Below are positions 35,977-45,267 of a stretch of 64,000 nt of DNA, piece after piece; position 1 is the stretch's first letter; each line of letters opens with the position of its first letter. This DNA is from QFNR01 sp043842855 (GTDB lineage: Bacteria; Pseudomonadota; Gammaproteobacteria; Burkholderiales; Neisseriaceae): the NCBI GenBank assembly GCA_043842855.1, contig JBBPJF010000001.1, positions 248,001 through 312,000 on the forward strand. The letters are read 5' to 3'. Below the pieces are notes generated by a model that saw only the letters and a program-made list of their open reading frames with translations, was not told the origin of the DNA and did no database searches. The position numbers and the translations under genes are program-made.

Positions 35977-36615
35977 ATGTCATTGAAAATTCACACCATC
36001 CCAGTAACGGCTTTTATGCAAAATTGTTGTATTTTGTGGGATTCGATCACTAGGGATTGTGTTATTTCAGATCTTGGAGGGAAGGTAGAAGAAGTACTCG
36101 CCTTTATTCAAACTCAAGGGTTGCGCTTAAAGGCTGTCTGGCTTACCCATGGACATCTAGATCATGTAATGGGAGTAGCTCAATTAATGCATGATCAGCC
36201 TGAAGTCGAAGTTCTGGGCCCGCATCAAGATGATCTATTTTGGTTGCAACAGCTAACCCATACTGCACAATTATTTGGCTTCCCTCCAGCTGAGACCTTT
36301 ACACCAACTCGTTGGCTCAAAGAGAATGATATTCTGACTATTGGTAGTTATTCTTTCACGGTCTTGAAAATCTCCGGCCATAGCCCCGGCCATGTAGTAT
36401 TTTATTCAAAGCAAGCTCAACTGTTGATTGCAGGGGATGTTCTATTTTTAAACTCTATTGGACGTTCCGATTTACCCGGTGGTAATCATGAAGTTCTAGT
36501 CCAACAAATAAAACAGAAACTATTAACTCTGCCCGAGGCTACTCAAGTCATCACGGGCCATGGACCCTTTACCACTATTGGGCAGGAAAAGCTTCATAAT
36601 CCTTTTCTTCAGTAG
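35977..36615 (+). CDS. Metallo-beta-lactamase-fold hydrolase, YcbL/glyoxalase II-like
   Basis: A 212-residue protein with the two-zinc motif WLTHGHLDHVMGV (HxHxDH), a later histidine in SGHSPGHVVF, an aspartate in IAGDVLFLNSIGRSDL and a C-terminal TGHGP. This pattern is that of small glyoxalase-II-like hydrolases such as YcbL. The start at 35977 (MSLKIHTIPVTAFMQN) is the family start; an upstream in-frame ATG would overlap the preceding gene. The last 41 bases overlap the 3' end of the opposing nnrD gene. Confidence 0.9.
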   Translation: MSLKIHTIPVTAFMQNCCILWDSITRDCVISDLGGKVEEVLAFIQTQGLRLKAVWLTHGHLDHVMGVAQLMHDQPEVEVLGPHQDDLFWLQQLTHTAQLFGFPPAETFTPTRWLKENDILTIGSYSFTVLKISGHSPGHVVFYSKQAQLLIAGDVLFLNSIGRSDLPGGNHEVLVQQIKQKLLTLPEATQVITGHGPFTTIGQEKLHNPFLQ

Positions 36616-37501
36616 TGTGCTGACAGACTATTGCATTGTGTAGTAGGCGGGCCGCATCTGTGAGTTCTGAAGCAGTTAAGCCGATCGGTCCAATACCATT
36701 AAAAACCAACCAATCAGCCGCCAAGCCATGTAAAAAAACCCCAGCCGTCGCTGCTTCCCATGGAGCATAGCCCTGTGCTAGAAAACTCCCGATCATCCCT
36801 GCTAATACATCTCCTGTTCCCGCAGTAGCTAAACCTGCATTACCTGTTGAATTACTATAGGTCTTCTTTTCAGAAGAAGAATAAACAATGGTGGAAGGAC
36901 CTTTTAAAACTACTATTGCTGCATATTTCTCAGATAAAATTTGCGCCGCATGCAAACGCGCATCCTGGACCTGCTTTATGGTTACTCCTAACAGACGCGC
37001 TGCTTCTCCCATGTGAGGGGTAAGTATATGCTGCTGAGGGTTTAATTTAATGGCTCCACTATATTTAGTCAATAAATTCAAGGCATCAGCATCCAGTACA
37101 GTTCTACTATCTTTTGAAGCGTCGAGCAATATATAAAAAACTTCCTCAGCTAGCGAACTTAATCCTAATCCACAGCCAAACACTGTTGCCGAAAAACTAC
37201 CAGCAAGCTCTAGATAATCTCGGTAGGAACGTACCATCAACTCAGGCGCACTATCTACGTATTTTAGAGGTACTTTTCGCTGCGTAAAATGCAGAAAAAC
37301 TTTTCCACATCCTGCTTTCAAAGCACTTCTACCCGCCAAAATCAGCGCCCCTTCCATACCTCTGCTTCCACCTAAAACAGCTAAACTTCCAAGGCTTCCT
37401 TTGTGAGCATCTGGGGGACGACCTTTATAAAGCATAGGGAAATTTTTTTCTATGAGATTACTTTCTAACCGTAGGAGAAAATGTTCTAACTTATCCAACA
37501 T
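36575..37501 (-). CDS. nnrD: ADP/ATP-dependent NAD(P)H-hydrate dehydratase (single domain)
   Basis: Repairs hydrated NAD(P)H. The 308-residue protein is the YjeF C-terminal carbohydrate-kinase-like domain alone. Motifs are KGSLGSLAVLGGSRGMEGA, DADALNLL, LTPHMGEAARLLG, and NAGLATAGTGDVLAGMIGSF. The N-terminal NAD(P)HX epimerase domain present in E. coli NnrD is missing; a separate gene may exist. The start at 37501 is chosen because it is 11 bases inside the upstream HAD gene. Its 3' end overlaps the MBL gene on the other strand. Confidence 0.9.
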   Translation of the reverse strand: MLDKLEHFLLRLESNLIEKNFPMLYKGRPPDAHKGSLGSLAVLGGSRGMEGALILAGRSALKAGCGKVFLHFTQRKVPLKYVDSAPELMVRSYRDYLELAGSFSATVFGCGLGLSSLAEEVFYILLDASKDSRTVLDADALNLLTKYSGAIKLNPQQHILTPHMGEAARLLGVTIKQVQDARLHAAQILSEKYAAIVVLKGPSTIVYSSSEKKTYSNSTGNAGLATAGTGDVLAGMIGSFLAQGYAPWEAATAGVFLHGLAADWLVFNGIGPIGLTASELTDAARLLHNAIVCQHTTEEKDYEAFPAQ

Positions 37502-38171
37502 TCCTCCCCAGCCAATAGTTTTGAAACTCTGCCAATGCCTCCACCGTTGGCACAACCAGATCTACAAAGGATTCTGTACCAACTACTGAAGAAGTTTCAC
37601 TCTCAAGTAAAACTGTTCTTAGACCAAACTTCTTAGCTGTTTTAAGATTATTGCGATGATCATCTATCAAAATACAGTGGTTAGGAAAAATACCTGCCAT
37701 TTCAATTCGACCAAACAAAGACTTATACGCCAAAGCATTGGGCTTACAGTACCAACTTAGGTCATCACAACCATAGATGCCCTGAAAATAAGATTCTAAA
37801 TGTAGAGCTTTTAGAACTGCTTGAACATAAAAATGCGGCGCGTTAGAAAAAACGAAAAGCTTACCTTTGAGCTGGCTTAATCCACGATGTAAACCCGTTT
37901 CAACTACAATACAAGGTAAAAGCTGCTCCAAAGAATGAGTATTAGCTAAGAAATCATTTACATCAATCTCAGGATGATGTCGAATTAGGCCAGATAAAGT
38001 CGCTCCATAATCCAGCCAATAGCGCTCCCACAGACAAGAGGCCTGGTACTCTGAAAGCCTCAAATGTTGCATTAAATACTGAGTCATTGCCTGATTGATG
38101 CGTTCGAAAACCCCGAATCCTGCTTGATACAGAGTATTATCTAGATCAAACAACCAACATAAAGAGTCCAT
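37491..38171 (-). CDS. HAD-family pyrimidine 5'-nucleotidase-like phosphatase
   Basis: A 226-residue HAD hydrolase. Motif I is WLFDLDNTLYQAG, motif II KLFVFSNAPHFYV, a lysine in WYCKPNALAYKSL and motif IV HCILIDDHRNNLKTAKKFG. The DLDNTLY form and the cap after it match the SDT1/PHM8 pyrimidine nucleotidase subfamily found in proteobacteria, often near argB. Its substrate here is inferred from family only. It overlaps nnrD by 11 bases. Confidence 0.87.
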   Translation of the reverse strand: MDSLCWLFDLDNTLYQAGFGVFERINQAMTQYLMQHLRLSEYQASCLWERYWLDYGATLSGLIRHHPEIDVNDFLANTHSLEQLLPCIVVETGLHRGLSQLKGKLFVFSNAPHFYVQAVLKALHLESYFQGIYGCDDLSWYCKPNALAYKSLFGRIEMAGIFPNHCILIDDHRNNLKTAKKFGLRTVLLESETSSVVGTESFVDLVVPTVEALAEFQNYWLGRNVG

Positions 38172-38286
38172 GTATTTAGCCTCACGCCTTATTAAAGGGA
38201 AACTACCTACACCACTTAAACCTATCTTCTACAAGCTTAACTCCTATTACAAATAACTATGAAACAACAAAGTAAAGAATCACTTT

Positions 38287-38781
38287 TCAAGCTAATTTTT
38301 CTGCTTTAGAGATCACGATAGGTTCCAACGGCACATCACTATGCATACCACGCCGCCCCGTAGCCTGCTGCTTGATCTTGTCTACAACCTCTTCTCCAGC
38401 AACGACTTTGCCGAATACACAATACCCCCAGCCCATCTCATTTTTTGCTGTGTAATTAAGAAAATCGTTATCTTTAACATTAATAAAGAATTGTGCTGTC
38501 GCAGAGTGAGGATCATTGGTTCTGGCCATAGCTACAGAATATTGCTCGTTCCTTAAACCATTATCTGCCTCATTCTTAATAGGCTCCCGGGTAGACCTCA
38601 GTTGCATATCCTGATCGAATCCGCCCCCTTGAATCATAAACCCATCAATTACTCGGTGAAAAATCGTACCATCATAGAATCCTGAAGTAACGTAGTCTTC
38701 AAAATTCTTAACCGTTAAGGGTGCCTTTTTCTCATTTAGTTCAATATCAATATTACCCAAACTAGTGTACAGCCTAATCAT
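38287..38781 (-). CDS. ppiB: Cyclophilin-type peptidyl-prolyl isomerase, cytosolic
   Basis: A 164-residue single-domain cyclophilin with no signal peptide: IRLYTSLGNIDIELNEKKAP, TVKNFEDYV, FHRVIDGFMIQGG, YSVAMARTNDPHSATAQFFIN and VFGKVVAGEEVVD. All the active-site residues of PpiB are in place. It follows fbp by 20 bases on the minus strand. Confidence 0.96.
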   Translation of the reverse strand: MIRLYTSLGNIDIELNEKKAPLTVKNFEDYVTSGFYDGTIFHRVIDGFMIQGGGFDQDMQLRSTREPIKNEADNGLRNEQYSVAMARTNDPHSATAQFFINVKDNDFLNYTAKNEMGWGYCVFGKVVAGEEVVDKIKQQATGRRGMHSDVPLEPIVISKAEKLA

Positions 38782-38801
38782 AATAATCCTCTTTTTAAAA
38801 C

Positions 38802-39773
38802 CTATAAGTGCAAACGTTGGACATAAAGTACTTCTTCCGAAGAGCCCAAAACTACGGGCACCCTTTGATGCAGCATTTTGGGTTCTATTTGTAGAATATC
38901 ACCCTCTAGATTACTAGCCCTCCCCCCGGCCGCTGTAATCAAAAAACTCATGGGATTTGCTTCGTAAAGTAGCCTTAGCTTACCATTGGTTGCTGCAGGA
39001 CGAGTATCCTTAGGGTACAAAAATATTCCCCCTCTAGTGAGAATTCTGTGTACTTCGGCCACCATAGAAGCTACCCAACGCAAGTTGTAATTTTTTTTTC
39101 GTATTCCTTCCTCGCCTTCTAAAAGTTCATCTACATACTGACGCATTGCAGACTGCCAGTACCGATAATTGGAGACGTTAATAGCAAACTCTTGCGTAGT
39201 CTGGGGAACGTGTAACTTATTCTGCGTTAAGACAAAATCACCTTGCTCATTCAAGGTGAACATAAGTACTTCTGCACCAAAACTAAGAACTAATACCGTT
39301 TGAGGACCATAGAGAACGTATCCTGCAGCCCGTTGATCCACTCCTGGCTGTAGAAAGTGAGCTTCACTTAGCTTCCCCCCCGGATTGTCTAAAATAGAAA
39401 AAATCGTGCCAATAGAAATGTTGACATCAACATTTGAAGAACCATCTAAAGGATCAAACAAAACCAGGTATTCTCCCCCTTCAGCAACAGGCAAAAAATG
39501 CTCTTCCTCTTCAGAAGCTAATCCAGCGACTATAGGCAGCTTAGACAGCTTGTCTATCAGAAGATTATTAGCAATTACATCTAATTTTTTCTGTTGCTCT
39601 CCCTGGACATTACCGGTGCCAGCTTCACCTAGCACTCCAGATAACTGGCCCAGACGCACCCTCTGATTAATATCTAAACAGCAGCTTACCAAGCTAGTGA
39701 CCAAAGATACCAGACTAGAAGGTAACTTTTTGTGCTGCGCGTATTCATTGAGTTCGTTTACAAGGGCTTTCAT
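38802..39773 (-). CDS. fbp: Fructose-1,6-bisphosphatase class I
   Basis: Gluconeogenic phosphatase of 323 residues. It contains GLASEEEEHF, the metal motif LVLFDPLDGSSNVDVNISIG, and the C-terminal RWVASMVAEVHRILTRGGIF, with LYEANPMSFLITAAGG. Its presence with gapA and AlaA suggests growth on amino acids or other non-sugar carbon. It is probably cotranscribed with ppiB. Confidence 0.95.
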   Translation of the reverse strand: MKALVNELNEYAQHKKLPSSLVSLVTSLVSCCLDINQRVRLGQLSGVLGEAGTGNVQGEQQKKLDVIANNLLIDKLSKLPIVAGLASEEEEHFLPVAEGGEYLVLFDPLDGSSNVDVNISIGTIFSILDNPGGKLSEAHFLQPGVDQRAAGYVLYGPQTVLVLSFGAEVLMFTLNEQGDFVLTQNKLHVPQTTQEFAINVSNYRYWQSAMRQYVDELLEGEEGIRKKNYNLRWVASMVAEVHRILTRGGIFLYPKDTRPAATNGKLRLLYEANPMSFLITAAGGRASNLEGDILQIEPKMLHQRVPVVLGSSEEVLYVQRLHL

Positions 39774-39831
39774 TACCTGATTCCTCCAGACTATACCGAT
39801 TCTATCATAAGTATCTCTTAAAGCCCTTCTG

Positions 39832-40665
39832 TTATAATCTACCTACCTCTAAACTGTGCCTTGCTCCTTGATCCTGCCCCAGTAAAGTAGTCAGCTGTGG
39901 CAGCGTTTCCCTTAAATATTCATCCAGATGAAATGGAGGATTGATCACCCACACGCCACTCCCTTGCAATCCCCTAGCCATTGTTTTCCCTCTAATCCAT
40001 AGACTGACTCGAATATATTTAGTGCTTATCTGTCTTAATGCTTCAAAAAATCCTTGTAGTGGCCGATGTGCTAAGTAAGGGTACCAAACTATGTAGCAGC
40101 CTGTAGCAAACTTTTTATGTGCCTTTCTGACTGTCTCTACTACTTGCCCATATTCTCTGCTGACTTCATAGGATGGGTCCAATAGAATGACACCCCGTCT
40201 TGAAGCTGGAGGTAACAGAGCCAATAAACCCTTCAAGCCATCTTGATGCAGCAAAGTAACTCGCCTTGAAAGACAGGCATCAAAATACTGCCTTAATGAA
40301 TAAAATTCAACAGGATGTAGTTCAAATAACTGCAGAGGAAATTTGTCAGAAATTAACTTTTGCGCTATACAGGGAGATCCTGGGTAGGTACATTCTTCAA
40401 AGGTTCTTAAGAAAAGTTGAAATGCCTTCAATCGGGCGCTTAAAATCAAACGATTCCTCATTAATTTTGCAATCCCAGATTGGTATTCCTTATTTTTTAG
40501 TGACTCAGTTGAATCTAGGTAATATAGCCCTCGTCCGGCATGCGTATCAATATAGCTAAAAGGCTTACCCTTCTTGCTGTAATAAGAAAGTATCTCAAAG
40601 AGGCAGTAGTGTTTTAGAATATCCGCATGATTACCTGCATGATATTCGTGTTGATAGCTGAGCAT
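39832..40665 (-). CDS. rlmJ: 23S rRNA (adenine2030-N6)-methyltransferase RlmJ
   Basis: Modifies A2030 of 23S rRNA. The 277-residue protein begins MLSYQHEYHAGNHADILKHY, which is diagnostic for RlmJ. It has IDTHAGRGLYYLD for SAM binding and the catalytic motif LLDPSYEVSREY. VWYPYLAHRPL and GSGVWVINPPF near the end also match. It is divergent from uvrD. Confidence 0.95.
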   Translation of the reverse strand: MLSYQHEYHAGNHADILKHYCLFEILSYYSKKGKPFSYIDTHAGRGLYYLDSTESLKNKEYQSGIAKLMRNRLILSARLKAFQLFLRTFEECTYPGSPCIAQKLISDKFPLQLFELHPVEFYSLRQYFDACLSRRVTLLHQDGLKGLLALLPPASRRGVILLDPSYEVSREYGQVVETVRKAHKKFATGCYIVWYPYLAHRPLQGFFEALRQISTKYIRVSLWIRGKTMARGLQGSGVWVINPPFHLDEYLRETLPQLTTLLGQDQGARHSLEVGRL

Positions 40666-40796
40666 TGTCTAAAACTCGAAAAAATTTAATGAATAAGGAG
40701 CGAGTTAAATTATAATTGAACAGCTGCTGGAGAGCCTAGGCTAATAACTCCTGTGTGGTGTCCCTCCTTCTGTTAAGTGTTAGTAAGTACTGCTAC

Positions 40797-43004
40797 ATGG
40801 ACAAAGTATCTACTAGTTTTTTAAAGAAACTCAATTCTGAGCAGTTGTCGGCTGTTACCCATCCTTTCGACCAGTCACTTTTAGTATTGGCAGGGGCAGG
40901 AAGTGGTAAAACTCGGGTTTTAATCTCTAGGATTTTTTGGCTTTTATCCACCGGACGTGCCAATACAGCTGAAGTTTTAGCGGTTACCTTCACGAACAAG
41001 GCAGCCAAAGAGATGCGTTCCCGCTTAGAGGCACTTCTAGGCCATGCTATTCCCACACTCTGGTTAGGTACTTTTCATAGCTTATGCCATCGCTTACTTA
41101 GAAGCTTTTATAAGAGTGCTAACCTTTCTATTCATTTTCAGCTCTTGGATACCCAAGATCAGTTATCTATTATCAAACGACTCCAAAAAAATAATCCTGC
41201 CTCCCCCCCCACTTCTTGTACTACACAGGAAATAGTTCAATACATTAATGCACAGAAAGAAAAAGGTCTCAGGAGCCAACAAATAAGTGAGTTTCCCACT
41301 CCCCGGTACCGAGAATTACTATACTACTATCAACGTTACGAAGAACTTTGTCAAAGAGAAAACCTAGTAGATTTCACTGAGCTGCTATTACGTTGCGTAG
41401 AAATGCTACAAACTAATCCATCTTTACGGGCCTCACTCCAAAAAAGATTTAGGTATGTATTGGTTGATGAATTCCAAGATACAAATGATCTTCAATACCA
41501 GTGGTTACAACTACTTCGAGGAGAAGAGTCAGTTATTTTTGCCGTAGGTGACGATGATCAAAGCATTTATTCTTTTCGTGGTGCTAACGTTGATAACATG
41601 CAACGACTACGTCGTGATTTTAACATTCCACATCTAATTAAATTAGAACGAAACTATCGTTCTACACAAACTATCTTAGAAGTTGCTAATGGCTTAATCG
41701 CCCACAATCAAAACCGTATTGGTAAAAATCTGCAAAGTATGCAGAAACAAGGTGAACCTGTTCGTTATTGGCAAACGCTTTCAGACTGGCAAGAAAGCCA
41801 GTTAGTTACTAACGAGATAAATGCTCTCCATAAAGAAGGCTTTCCTTACCATCATATAGCTGTCCTTTATCGGAATAATGCTCAGTCAAGACTTATCGAA
41901 CAAGCGCTTTTTAATGCCAATATACCCTATAAAGTCTATGGAGGATTACGTTTTTATGAGCGCGAAGAAATTAAACATGCCTTGGCTTATTTACGACTGT
42001 TAGTTATTCCAGAAGATAATCAAGCTTTACTTCGGGTAATCAACTTTCCTCCTCGCGGTATCGGCCCCAGAACCGTAGAAAGTCTGCACCAAAAAGCTCA
42101 TCACCAGAGTGTTTCTCTTTGGCAAGTGTTGGAAGTTGAAAGAATCAGACAGCGTTGCCTAGCCGTTTTCTATGATTTAATTCAGCAGCTACAAACCCAA
42201 ATGGAAACTTTAAGCTTTCCTCAACTGATGCAGAAAATCATTGATACTACTGGTTTAGCCCAACATTACCGTGAAAAAAAAGGTGATTTCCAAAATAAAT
42301 TAGATAATTTGGATGAATTGGTGAGTGCTACCAACTACCTGAATCCCAATGAAGTTAAGCTCCTTTTCTCTGAAAGCCTTCCTGTTGTTACCACTAAAGA
42401 AAAAATACTAACCTTCCTAGCAAATGCTAGTTTAGAGGCAGGAGAACGTAATTCTCTAACTGGACAGCAATATGCTTCCAGGGGTGAGGCTGTACAACTG
42501 ATGACTATCCATTCGGCCAAAGGGCTGGAATTCGACATAGTTTTTCTCATCGCCTTAGAAGAAGGGATCTTTCCAAGCGAATACACCTTATCTAAGCCTG
42601 ATGGCCTAGAAGAAGAGAGGAGGCTAATGTACGTTGCTACCACTAGAGCTAAACAAAAACTCTATCTAACTTCTGCCATTGAACGATCCCACCGAGGAAA
42701 AAAAGAGTTTTCTATTCAATCAAGATTTATTAATGAATTGCCGGCACATTTAGTTCAACGTCCACTAGAAGCAGAAGGCATACATACCACGCCATTTTTG
42801 GCAAAAAGAACCCTTCTTTCTACAAGGGATAAAGCAAACGCTGCTTATACTATAGGATCGCTAGTCCAGCACCCAAAGTTTGGCACTGGAACGATTATCG
42901 ACAGACGCAGCAAAAGCCATTCCTACGCCTTAACCATTAATTTTGGAAAAGAGGGTATCAAAATACTGGATACAGCAGTCGCCAAACTAAGTTTACTTTC
43001 TTAG
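40797..43004 (+). CDS. uvrD: UvrD-type DNA helicase II
   Basis: SF1A 3'-5' helicase of nucleotide excision and mismatch repair, 735 residues. It shows the Q-motif LNSEQLSAVTH, Walker A LAGAGSGKTRVL, motif Ia VTFTNKAAKEMRSRL, DEFQD box VLVDEFQDTNDLQ, GDDDQSIYSFRGA, and MTIHSAKGLEFD. The C-terminal HPKFGTGTIIDR segment is typical of UvrD/PcrA rather than Rep. The ATG at 40797 is preferred to 40755 because it begins near the Q-motif as in homologues. Confidence 0.94.
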   Translation: MDKVSTSFLKKLNSEQLSAVTHPFDQSLLVLAGAGSGKTRVLISRIFWLLSTGRANTAEVLAVTFTNKAAKEMRSRLEALLGHAIPTLWLGTFHSLCHRLLRSFYKSANLSIHFQLLDTQDQLSIIKRLQKNNPASPPTSCTTQEIVQYINAQKEKGLRSQQISEFPTPRYRELLYYYQRYEELCQRENLVDFTELLLRCVEMLQTNPSLRASLQKRFRYVLVDEFQDTNDLQYQWLQLLRGEESVIFAVGDDDQSIYSFRGANVDNMQRLRRDFNIPHLIKLERNYRSTQTILEVANGLIAHNQNRIGKNLQSMQKQGEPVRYWQTLSDWQESQLVTNEINALHKEGFPYHHIAVLYRNNAQSRLIEQALFNANIPYKVYGGLRFYEREEIKHALAYLRLLVIPEDNQALLRVINFPPRGIGPRTVESLHQKAHHQSVSLWQVLEVERIRQRCLAVFYDLIQQLQTQMETLSFPQLMQKIIDTTGLAQHYREKKGDFQNKLDNLDELVSATNYLNPNEVKLLFSESLPVVTTKEKILTFLANASLEAGERNSLTGQQYASRGEAVQLMTIHSAKGLEFDIVFLIALEEGIFPSEYTLSKPDGLEEERRLMYVATTRAKQKLYLTSAIERSHRGKKEFSIQSRFINELPAHLVQRPLEAEGIHTTPFLAKRTLLSTRDKANAAYTIGSLVQHPKFGTGTIIDRRSKSHSYALTINFGKEGIKILDTAVAKLSLLS

Positions 43005-43207
43005 TGGTAGCGGTATCACTCCTTCGTTTAGCGAAACCACCAGAGCATTGCTTAGATATTCCTATTTTCATCACAGGGTACAGCTGATTACTCGATACGC
43101 AAACTAAGTGATAAAGCAAAAGCTCCATGTTTTAAAGCGCCGAGCACGTGCGAACCACGCCAATCCACTCAACGCCTTACGCGGAGCCAAACTATTAGTG
43201 AAACTAA

Positions 43208-43292
43208 TGGTACCCAGGGTCGGACTCGAACCGACACACCTTGCGGCGGGGGATTTTGAGTCCCCTGCGTCTACCAATTTCGCCACCTGGGC
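43208..43292 (-). tRNA. tRNA-Leu (CAA anticodon)
   Basis: The reverse strand folds as a class II tRNA of 85 bases with the acceptor stem GCCCAGG/CCTGGGT, a D arm with GGTAGACGC, an anticodon loop CTCAAAA (CAA), a variable arm around GCCGCAAGGTGTG, T arm GTCGGTTCGAGTCCGAC and an encoded CCA. It lies between uvrD and the convergent rsmI gene. The flanking 43005-43207 holds no gene that I recognise. Confidence 0.97.
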
Positions 43293-43359
43293 AAGACTTC
43301 AGGAAGAAACGCATTCTACCGACGATTTTTTCAAAAGTAAAGCTGGTACTTGCGCCAAC

Positions 43360-44238
43360 CTATTTAACCCCTGCTTTTTTCAGAGCCACAATAAACTCGT
43401 ACAACTCCCCTTTATCAACTGGAACTAAGTTTGCTAATAATTGAGTGATCGTTTTACTTGGAATTTTGTAGGCTACTAATTCCTGCGCAACCTCTTTAAC
43501 GGATTGAGTAAGTGCCGGAGTGAAAGACATCTCTGCTTGATCAAAAATTAGTACCATTTCTCCCCTTTGCTGCTGACTATCCGCTACTATCATTTCTTTC
43601 AGAGAAGCTGCATTTCCCTCCAAGACTGTTTCAAACGTTTTAGTCAACTCCCTCAGTAGCACTAGCTTACGGTGCGGCATAAGTGACATGGCATATGTCA
43701 GTGTCGATAAAATCCGATGGGGTACTTCATAGCATAGTGTCACTTCATTCTTACTTGCTATTTTTTCTAATACCTTAATTCTATGAGAAGATTTTGCAGG
43801 TAAAAAACCTTCAAAAAAAAACTGCTGTGTACTAATTCCTGAAATACTTAGTGCAGTAATTAAAGCTGAAGGTCCAGGAATGGAGTAGACACTCAATCCA
43901 GCCTGCCTTACCCGTTTTACTAAATAACTGCCCGGGTCACAGATACCAGGCGTTCCTGCATCTGAAACTTGTACTATCATTTCCCCCTCAGCTAACCAGC
44001 CACAAATTTTTTCTGTCATCAACGCTTCATTCTGAGCTCTAAGACTGACTAGTTTCGTACTGATACCGTAGGCTTTCAGTAATTTTTGTGTCACACGCGT
44101 ATCTTCTGCACAAATACGATTGGCTCTTTTAAAAGCCGCAAGTGCCCTAAAACTAAGGTCTCCTAAATTACCTATAGGGGTTCCCACCACATATAGGGCG
44201 GGTGCTTGAAACACTCCCTCTTTGGCTAAGCTATCCAT
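43360..44238 (-). CDS. rsmI: 16S rRNA (cytidine1402-2'-O)-methyltransferase
   Basis: The 292-residue protein is the full-length RsmI: YVVGTPIGNLGDLSFRAL, CAEDTRVTQKLL, VQVSDAGTPGICDPGSYLV, SIPGPSALITALSISG and FEGFLPAKSSHR. The start at 44238 (MDSLAKEGV) is chosen as nearest to the domain; an upstream ATG at 44274 is also open. It is divergent from diaA, as expected, but the small yraN gene that usually sits between is absent. Confidence 0.94.
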   Translation of the reverse strand: MDSLAKEGVFQAPALYVVGTPIGNLGDLSFRALAAFKRANRICAEDTRVTQKLLKAYGISTKLVSLRAQNEALMTEKICGWLAEGEMIVQVSDAGTPGICDPGSYLVKRVRQAGLSVYSIPGPSALITALSISGISTQQFFFEGFLPAKSSHRIKVLEKIASKNEVTLCYEVPHRILSTLTYAMSLMPHRKLVLLRELTKTFETVLEGNAASLKEMIVADSQQQRGEMVLIFDQAEMSFTPALTQSVKEVAQELVAYKIPSKTITQLLANLVPVDKGELYEFIVALKKAGVK

Positions 44239-44625
44239 AAATACTTTTCTATGCAAAATTCCTTGTAATCCCAACGACTCAATTCTACCTCATCGGAAGT
44301 TATCCTAGCCTACCTCCTCTAAAGAAAACAAGCCAGCCTTTGCTGTTGTAGTAGCCTAATTCTGCTAAAGGGATAGCATCCAGATTTAACGTTATGCCTG
44401 ATAATTTTTTTAAAGTAGAATTACGCTAGTTTCATAAGTTTGAAGGTATAACGGTAAGGGATTGGATCTATTCGTTAGTTGTTTTATTGGCAGCCAACGG
44501 CCACATATTCTCTTCATCACTTTTTTATCCTAAACATTATTGCTGAAAAAAATTGTCATATTACTGCTCTCTCCTCTAAACTTAGGATCGTTTACCTCCT
44601 GTAATTTAAAGATTAGGAATGCATC
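44239..44625. other. Divergent spacer rsmI/diaA
   Basis: About 390 AT-rich bases with no ORF of note. yraN would be expected here in relatives; I could not find a recognisable remnant. The right end has an AGGA ribosome site for diaA. No terminator-like hairpin was found. Confidence 0.5.
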
Positions 44626-45219
44626 ATGGATCTTACACACTGCATAGTAGAACATTTTGAGGAAAGTATTGCCTTGTTAAGCGACTGTAAAAGCCGTTTG
44701 CTTCAGGGACTTATCTTGGCCAGCCATACTATTGCTAACTCTTTGATGCAAGATGGAAAAATACTAGCTTGTGGTAACGGAGGGTCAGCCGCAGATGCGC
44801 AACACTTTTCGGCTGAATTAATAGGCCGATTTGAGAGGGAGAGAATAAGTTTGGCTGCTATCGCCTTAACCACTGATAGCTCTATTTTGACTGCTATTGC
44901 TAACGATTATGAATTCAAAAAGGTTTTTTCCAAGCAGGTAACTGCTCTTGGTGACCGAAATGATGTACTGCTTGCTATTTCTACTTCAGGCAATTCGGAT
45001 AACGTTATTGAAGCCATTCATGCTGCACACGAAAAACAGATGACCGTAATAGCTATGACGGGAAGAAATGGTGGTAAAATAGCCGGACTTTTAGACACTG
45101 ATGATATACTGCTCAATGTCCCTCATATGAGGACTGCCAGAATTCAAGAAGTACATGCTTTAATGATCCATGCTATCTGCGACGGTATAGACAGGATGTT
45201 GTTTGGTGAAAATAATTAG
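44626..45219 (+). CDS. diaA: SIS-domain protein DiaA / phosphoheptose isomerase-like
   Basis: A 197-residue SIS-fold protein. It contains GKILACGNGGSAADAQHFSAEL, ALTTDSSILTAIANDY and ISTSGNSDNVIEAIHAA, shared by GmhA and DiaA. Position next to rsmI and before a BON lipoprotein is the standard place of diaA, whose product stimulates DnaA assembly at oriC. In betaproteobacteria the same gene is often annotated as phosphoheptose isomerase. Sequence alone cannot separate them here; context favours DiaA. Confidence 0.85.
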   Translation: MDLTHCIVEHFEESIALLSDCKSRLLQGLILASHTIANSLMQDGKILACGNGGSAADAQHFSAELIGRFERERISLAAIALTTDSSILTAIANDYEFKKVFSKQVTALGDRNDVLLAISTSGNSDNVIEAIHAAHEKQMTVIAMTGRNGGKIAGLLDTDDILLNVPHMRTARIQEVHALMIHAICDGIDRMLFGENN

Positions 45220-45267
45220 TTATTCTTATAATAAAATCCTTGTTAGGTTCTCGACTAGGAAGATACC

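Noticed and set aside
43104..43286. 60-codon frame MAKLVDAGDSKSPAARC
   Set aside because: It is the tRNA-Leu(CAA) gene read as protein; a matching false frame occurs in tRNA-Leu at 60264.
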